38,034 bases of DNA from Nitrospinaceae bacterium (GTDB lineage: Bacteria; Nitrospinota_A; UBA7883; JAJDBK01), in NCBI GenBank assembly GCA_029261405.1, contig JAJDBK010000028.1:1-38034 (forward strand), read 5' to 3'. Shown one piece after another: positions 34,716-38,034 of the stretch (position 1 is its first letter; each line of letters begins with the position of its first letter). Position numbers and translations under genes: made by a program. The notes beneath the pieces are model-generated. The model ran no database searches. It saw nothing but the letters and a program-made list of their open reading frames with translations, and had not been told where the DNA came from.

Positions 34716-35390
34716 ATGAATGATGAGACTGTAGAGAATCCAGAATGGACTTTTGTAAAGGAAAGTCCAACCTGGATCAGGGATATACTTAACCCGGCGT
34801 TGGACTTACCGTTTGATAAGGAGTGTTTCGTCCCGTCAAAGAAAGTCTCGACATCAGGTTTCCTGGCTTCCCTGTTTATGATGGCAATGATTCTGTTACT
34901 TATCTTTCTTGTATACGACTGGTATATCGGTTTCCTGGAGAAACTCGGATCGGAGAGGGAACTGGCGCCAAAAGCTTTTGCGGCAATCTTTCTGTTGGCC
35001 CTCTTTATAATAGCGCTCGTCTGCGCACAACTAAAAAACCTGATTTCAAGAATAAGGGCTCGCTCCCGACATTCCGCTGGACGTTTTCGGGAAGGTGTAT
35101 TCGTTTTGCCGCCGCCAATGGATGGTCTGCTGTTTCACGTTGACGGCAAGGCCATATACATTCCATGGGGAATTATCAGGGAAGTGGACGGAAGGAGGGC
35201 GCGGGACAGGAGTGGTGTCACGACATATTTTTACGTCTATTACGAATACGCTTCTTCGGGCGTAAACATCTCCATTTCATTAGCCCACTTCCTGGATCCT
35301 TTCGAGGCGGGGCTTGCCGCACGATTAAAAATATGGTGTACAACCGGAACATGGTCAAGCATAGACGGCACAACAATAATGGAACGCTAA
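34716..35390 (+). CDS. Hypothetical inner-membrane protein with two helices and a soluble C-terminal domain
   Basis: I do not recognise a family for this 224-residue protein. Residues 1-45 are soluble. Two membrane helices follow (about 48-70, FLASLFMMAMILLLIFLVYDW, and about 85-107, AFAAIFLLALFIIALVCA), with a basic stop-transfer patch RIRARSRH. The rest (about 120-224) looks like a beta-rich PH-type domain: GVFVLPPPMDGLLFHVDG, AIYIPWGIIREVDGR, and YFYVYYEYASSGVNISIS. The layout resembles YcxB/PH-like membrane proteins with two helices and a cytoplasmic barrel, but this is only a resemblance. It lies 160 bases after the peroxidase and 173 before the IF-2N gene, and those gaps hold no clear genes. 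Confidence 0.65.
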   Translation: MNDETVENPEWTFVKESPTWIRDILNPALDLPFDKECFVPSKKVSTSGFLASLFMMAMILLLIFLVYDWYIGFLEKLGSERELAPKAFAAIFLLALFIIALVCAQLKNLISRIRARSRHSAGRFREGVFVLPPPMDGLLFHVDGKAIYIPWGIIREVDGRRARDRSGVTTYFYVYYEYASSGVNISISLAHFLDPFEAGLAARLKIWCTTGTWSSIDGTTIMER

Positions 35391-35453
35391 GCTGGTCGAT
35401 TAGTGGAATTTCGCTTTTCAGACCGTGCGACATGTACTGGTCGTGCGCCACGC

Positions 35454-35491
35454 ACCCGGCTGTACGCCACGTACCCGGCTGTACGCCACGT
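35454..35491. repeat. Two perfect 19-bp tandem repeats
   Basis: ACCCGGCTGTACGCCACGT occurs at 35454-35472 and again at 35473-35491. A shorter degenerate copy (GTGCGCCACGC) lies just before at about 35443-35453. The array is in the non-coding space upstream of the IF-2N gene, 72 bases before its start. Confidence 0.85.
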
Positions 35492-35563
35492 ACTGTTGCC
35501 GAGTCCGGTGTTCTTTAGTATCATTACGGGATTAACTTTAATCTTCCTTGAGACGGTATCGAT

Positions 35564-37057
35564 ATGGAACGGATAAGGGTTTACGAAGCGGCCAGAAAAC
35601 TTAACATCAAAACCAAAGAGCTTATTCATGTTCTGAAGGAGCGGGGCGTTATTGTAAAAAGCCCCATATCTTTTATTTCGATGGAGGATTTTGAAGGCGC
35701 TTTAAGCTCCATGGTCTCCTCTCCCGACAAGATTGTGGAAGAGGAAAAAAAACCTGCGCAGAGCAAAAAGAAACGGCTCAAGATTGTGAAGAGCGAACCT
35801 GCGCCATCCAAACCCGCTAAAGCCGTTGTTCCCGAACCTGAGAAAGAACCGGCGCCTGTCGCCGTGAAAGCGAAACCGGCCGAAGTAATACCGATAAAAC
35901 GGGAAGAACCCGCAAAAGAGGTGAAGACGCCAGAACCTGCCAAGGTTGCCGCAAAGGTTAAAGAAAAGGTGGTCTCTGTGGAGGAGAAACCGGCGCCAGC
36001 CCCGTTCACCGGATATTCACCGGTTCCTATTAGCGAAAAGAAGAGCAGAGGTACTTCCGCGCCTTTCTCTTTCTTCTCCCTCGGTCTTGCGAGTGTGGCC
36101 ATGCTGGCCGCTCTGACTCTAAACTCCATGATTGCCTCGAACGAAGCGAAGATATCAGTTATCACTGGTGATGCGGCGGCGATCAAGTCGCGCCTCGCCA
36201 CAGTCAGCGGTCAGGTGGTCAAGTCGGATGAAAAAGCGGCCAGCGCAATGACGCAGGCGGATCAGGCGGACGATAAAGCTGTAAGCGCCATAAACACCGC
36301 TAACAATGCGGAACAAACCGCATTCGACGCAGTCGCCACCGCTACACAGGCGGACCAGAGCGCTACGAAAGCTGTCGCCACAGCAACGCAAGCCGATCAG
36401 AGCGCGTCTCAGGCTGTGAATACCGCTACGCAGGCCGATCAGAAAGCCTCAGGCGCAGTCGCCACCGCTACGCAGGCAAACAAAAACGCCGCCGGAGCAG
36501 TGGAGAACGCGGTTCAGGCGAATGAGAAGGCGACCGGAGCGGTGTTGACCTCCGCACAGGCAAACCAGAACGCCACCCAAGCGGTCAACACCGCTACGCA
36601 GGCAAACCAGAAAGCCTCAGGCGCAGTCGCCACCGCAACGCAGGCCGACCAGAACGCCACCCAAGCGGTCAACACCGCAACGCAGGCTGACCAGAAAGCC
36701 TCAGGCGCGGTCGCCACCGCAACCCAGGCCGACCAGAAAGCCTCAGGCGCGGTCGCCACAGCCACGCAGGCCGATCAGAAGGCGGCAGTCGCAGTGGCCT
36801 CCGCCTCGCAAGCTAACCAAACTGCGGCCGGAGCCGTGACCACCGCAACTCTGGCTGACCAGAAAGCGACCGGAGCTGTTTCTCTTGCCCAGCAAAATAT
36901 TGCCAGGATCAACAGCGTTAAAAAAGAGGAGGCCATTGTCGCCCTGCAGAAACGTTCAACCGCTCTGGCCGAGTCGTCTGTAACCTTACCGGCTAGCCTG
37001 TCGCAGAGGATCATGGACCTTTCGAGGAAAGTATCCGCCTTAGCCTCGTCGATGTAG
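35564..37057 (+). CDS. Membrane protein: IF-2 N-terminal-like domain, charged linker, one helix, 16 alanine-rich repeats
   Basis: The product has 497 residues in four parts. Residues 1-48 match the IF-2 N-terminal domain (RVYEAARKLNIKTKELIHVL then a FxSMEDFE end). Residues 55-165 are a Lys/Pro/Glu/Ala linker like that of IF-2. Residues 168-191 form a single membrane helix. Residues 223-446 contain sixteen 14-residue units, consensus QKASGAVATATQAD, then a short non-repeat tail. The 14-residue period equals two heptads, with Ala at the core positions as in alanine-zipper coiled coils such as Lpp. There is no GTPase domain, so it is not IF-2. If the N-terminus is cytoplasmic, the repeats form a periplasmic rod. 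The function is unknown. Confidence 0.8.
   Translation: MERIRVYEAARKLNIKTKELIHVLKERGVIVKSPISFISMEDFEGALSSMVSSPDKIVEEEKKPAQSKKKRLKIVKSEPAPSKPAKAVVPEPEKEPAPVAVKAKPAEVIPIKREEPAKEVKTPEPAKVAAKVKEKVVSVEEKPAPAPFTGYSPVPISEKKSRGTSAPFSFFSLGLASVAMLAALTLNSMIASNEAKISVITGDAAAIKSRLATVSGQVVKSDEKAASAMTQADQADDKAVSAINTANNAEQTAFDAVATATQADQSATKAVATATQADQSASQAVNTATQADQKASGAVATATQANKNAAGAVENAVQANEKATGAVLTSAQANQNATQAVNTATQANQKASGAVATATQADQNATQAVNTATQADQKASGAVATATQADQKASGAVATATQADQKAAVAVASASQANQTAAGAVTTATLADQKATGAVSLAQQNIARINSVKKEEAIVALQKRSTALAESSVTLPASLSQRIMDLSRKVSALASSM
36230..36901 (+). repeat. 42-bp coding tandem repeat, 16 units
   Basis: The array encodes sixteen consecutive 14-residue units with no length change. 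Units 10, 12 and 13 are identical in protein sequence and nearly identical in DNA, while the first two and last three are divergent. That is the pattern expected from expansion in the middle of the array by slippage or unequal recombination. No spacers are present, so it is not a CRISPR array. Confidence 0.9.
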
Positions 37058-37069
37058 GTAACTTTTCGC

Positions 37070-37444
37070 ATGGGAGTCTACGCCGCTGTGGCGCTTGGTG
37101 GCGCATTCGGAGCTTGCGCGCGTTACGCCGTCTCGGGGGCCGTCCACGCAAGGATGGGCGCCGCGTTTCCTTTTGGAACGCTTGCCGTCAACATTATCGG
37201 TTGTTTCCTGATCGGTCTGGCGCTCGAGATAACGGAGGGTCGGTTCATCGTAAATCATAACGTAAAACTTTTTCTCACTGTGGGACTGCTTGGAGGTTTC
37301 ACCACCTTCTCCACCTACTCGTATGAAACCATGGCCCTTCTTCGCGACGGTATGGCGGTAAAAGCGGCGATCAACGCTGTTGGATCGATTATGCTGGGAC
37401 TGGTAGGAGTTTATCTTGGAATGATTTCCGGCAGGCTGATATGA
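37070..37444 (+). CDS. crcB: Fluoride ion channel CrcB/Fluc
   Basis: This 124-residue protein has four hydrophobic segments. The family motifs are complete: GGAFGACARYAVS at the N-terminus, FGTLAVNIIGCFLIG with the pore Asn, and GLLGGFTTFSTYSYE, which holds the break with central Na+ and the Phe/Thr/Ser track. Fluc channels work as antiparallel homodimers to expel fluoride. It starts 12 bases after the IF-2N gene, leaving no room for a fluoride riboswitch, so it is probably read through from that transcript. Its stop overlaps the DUF190 start (ATGA). Confidence 0.95.
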   Translation: MGVYAAVALGGAFGACARYAVSGAVHARMGAAFPFGTLAVNIIGCFLIGLALEITEGRFIVNHNVKLFLTVGLLGGFTTFSTYSYETMALLRDGMAVKAAINAVGSIMLGLVGVYLGMISGRLI

Positions 37445-37800
37445 GCGAGGGTTTTACCAAAGCTACGCTACTCAGGATTTTTGTGGGCGAGGCGGATACC
37501 ACTTCGGGTATGGCGTTCTTCGAGGCGGTGGTACAGCTTGCCCGTGCGGAGGGGCTGTCGGGCGCTACGGTGTTACGCGGCATCGAAAGCCTCGGACAGG
37601 ACGGTACTACCCATACGGCGAGGTTACTGCGGCTGTCCGAAGACCTGCCGGTAGTGGTGGAGATAGTCGATACCCCGGAGACCATTGAGCGGTTCATTCC
37701 GAAACTCGACGAGCTTTTTATAAACGCAACATGCGGCGGTCTCATCACAACCGAAGAAATAATGATGAGAAAGTACAGGTCCACCACTGCCCGCAATTAA
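37441..37800 (+). CDS. DUF190-family protein
   Basis: This 119-residue protein matches DUF190: LRIFVGEADTTSG, FFEAVVQLARAEGLSGATVLRGIESLG, then LLRLSEDLPVVVEIVDTPETIERF and GGLITTEEI. The fold is PII-like (ferredoxin-type trimers are known in relatives). DUF190 genes are often found directly after crcB, as here, with a 4-base ATGA overlap, so a role linked to fluoride resistance or channel regulation is likely. The biochemical activity is not established. Confidence 0.92.
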   Translation: MSEGFTKATLLRIFVGEADTTSGMAFFEAVVQLARAEGLSGATVLRGIESLGQDGTTHTARLLRLSEDLPVVVEIVDTPETIERFIPKLDELFINATCGGLITTEEIMMRKYRSTTARN

Positions 37801-37805
37801 TATTT

Positions 37806-38034
37806 GGGGCTGTCCCAGATAACACCTTAATGTGTTATAGAGGATGGCATGAGAAAGAGTCGTCTGATTGATGGAGCATTTTGTAGCGGGGACAACAGCT
37901 CGATGCGCCGCAGAACTGGTTGGCGTAAATCGCAAAACAGCCGCTTATTATTTTCACCGCTCGAACAGGAATCCGATGAAGTTGTCGGGGGTGAGATCGA
38001 AGTGGATGAGAGTTACTTTGGCGGCAGGCGTAAA
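37806..38034 (+). mobile_element. Left end of an IS1595-family insertion sequence (partial)
   Basis: GGGGCTGTCCCAGATAACAC at 37806-37825 resembles the terminal repeat of IS1595-type elements, which open with a GGGGCTGTC-like sequence. The transposase remnant follows. The flank just outside is AT-rich (AATTAATATTT). The element runs off the right edge, so its other end and target duplication are not visible. Confidence 0.6.
37849..38034 (+). pseudogene. IS1595/ISXO2-like transposase, frameshifted (cut by window edge)
   Basis: The frame starts MRKSRLID at an ATG at 37849 with GAGG upstream. The family sequence then continues in another frame: EHFVAGTTARCAAELVGVNR and KTAAYYFHR, a helix-turn-helix typical of the N-terminal part. 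It then moves to a further frame for ESDEVVGGEIEVDESYFGGRRK, which holds the first catalytic Asp of the DDE-type domain. Two frameshifts (near 37875 and near 37965) therefore break it within 120 bases. IS1595 elements do not use programmed frameshifting at these places, as far as I know, so this copy is most likely dead. Sequencing error is an alternative. Confidence 0.75.

Noticed and set aside
36230-36901. CRISPR-like array
   Set aside because: Units are contiguous, in frame, without unique spacers, and lie inside a long coding sequence; there are no cas genes.
35564-37057. Translation initiation factor IF-2 or a truncated infB
   Set aside because: Only the N-terminal module is similar; there is no GTPase domain or its remnant, and the frame continues intact into a membrane helix and repeats.

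Overview
The window is a 38 kb piece of a chromosome from a Gram-negative bacterium of moderate GC content. Outer-membrane traits are plain: a porin with a signal peptide and C-terminal Phe, LptG, RlpA with a SPOR domain, and a periplasmic di-haem peroxidase. Several hints point to a deltaproteobacterial (Desulfobacterota-like) or nearby lineage: a DUF4911 protein, a chemoreceptor with a shortened HAMP region, a DUF3536-type GH57 enzyme and an NtrC-type regulator. No rRNA or other decisive marker is present, so the taxonomy is an inference.

Layout, left to right. 1-510: mobile-element debris, with an IS3-family end lying against the C-terminal remnant of an IS481-type transposase, next to tRNA-Pro(CGG). 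619-5897 (minus): a five-gene surface-glycan operon, transcribed GT2, sulfotransferase, GT4, phospholipase D-like enzyme, sialidase-like protein. 6059-6376: a PilZ protein. 6388-9375 (minus): the glycolytic operon gap-pgk-tpiA with a recognisable promoter. 9597-12615: an orphan 126-aa gene, a ferredoxin/flavodoxin-NADP reductase, a thioredoxin-type arsenate reductase and a purine permease. 12668-14064: a porin with a structured 3' region and an intrinsic terminator. 14278-16603 (plus): an ATP-grasp enzyme followed by an iron alcohol dehydrogenase. 16638-19705 (minus): a response regulator with a disordered acidic tail, lptG, moaA and a tiny membrane ORF. 19917-21749: a chemoreceptor.

21970-23713 (minus) is a tightly overlapping stress-type operon: ECF sigma factor, zinc anti-sigma factor, CoA-binding protein, DUF302 protein. 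It is divergent from an NtrC-family sigma-54 activator. 25389-28247 holds a NYN nuclease fused to a cold-shock domain, a DUF4911 protein, RlpA and a retropepsin-like protease. 28398-33487 is a three-gene carbohydrate unit: GH57/DUF3536, a GT4-like transferase, and a large protein joining a MAF-like N-terminus to a CgeB-like transferase. A cytochrome c peroxidase and a two-helix membrane protein follow. 35564-37057 encodes the most unusual protein: an IF-2 N-terminal-like domain, a charged Pro/Lys/Glu linker, one membrane helix, and sixteen 14-residue alanine-rich repeats. crcB (fluoride channel) and DUF190 follow closely. The right edge is a degenerate IS1595-type transposase.

Most genes are housekeeping or common accessory genes in compact operons, and no intergenic stretch over 300 bases is without a gene or gene remnant. 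There is no CRISPR array and no prophage. The best candidates for new biology are the IF-2N/alanine-repeat membrane protein, the MAF-CgeB fusion with its GH57 partner, the NYN-cold-shock fusion, and the structured element after the porin.
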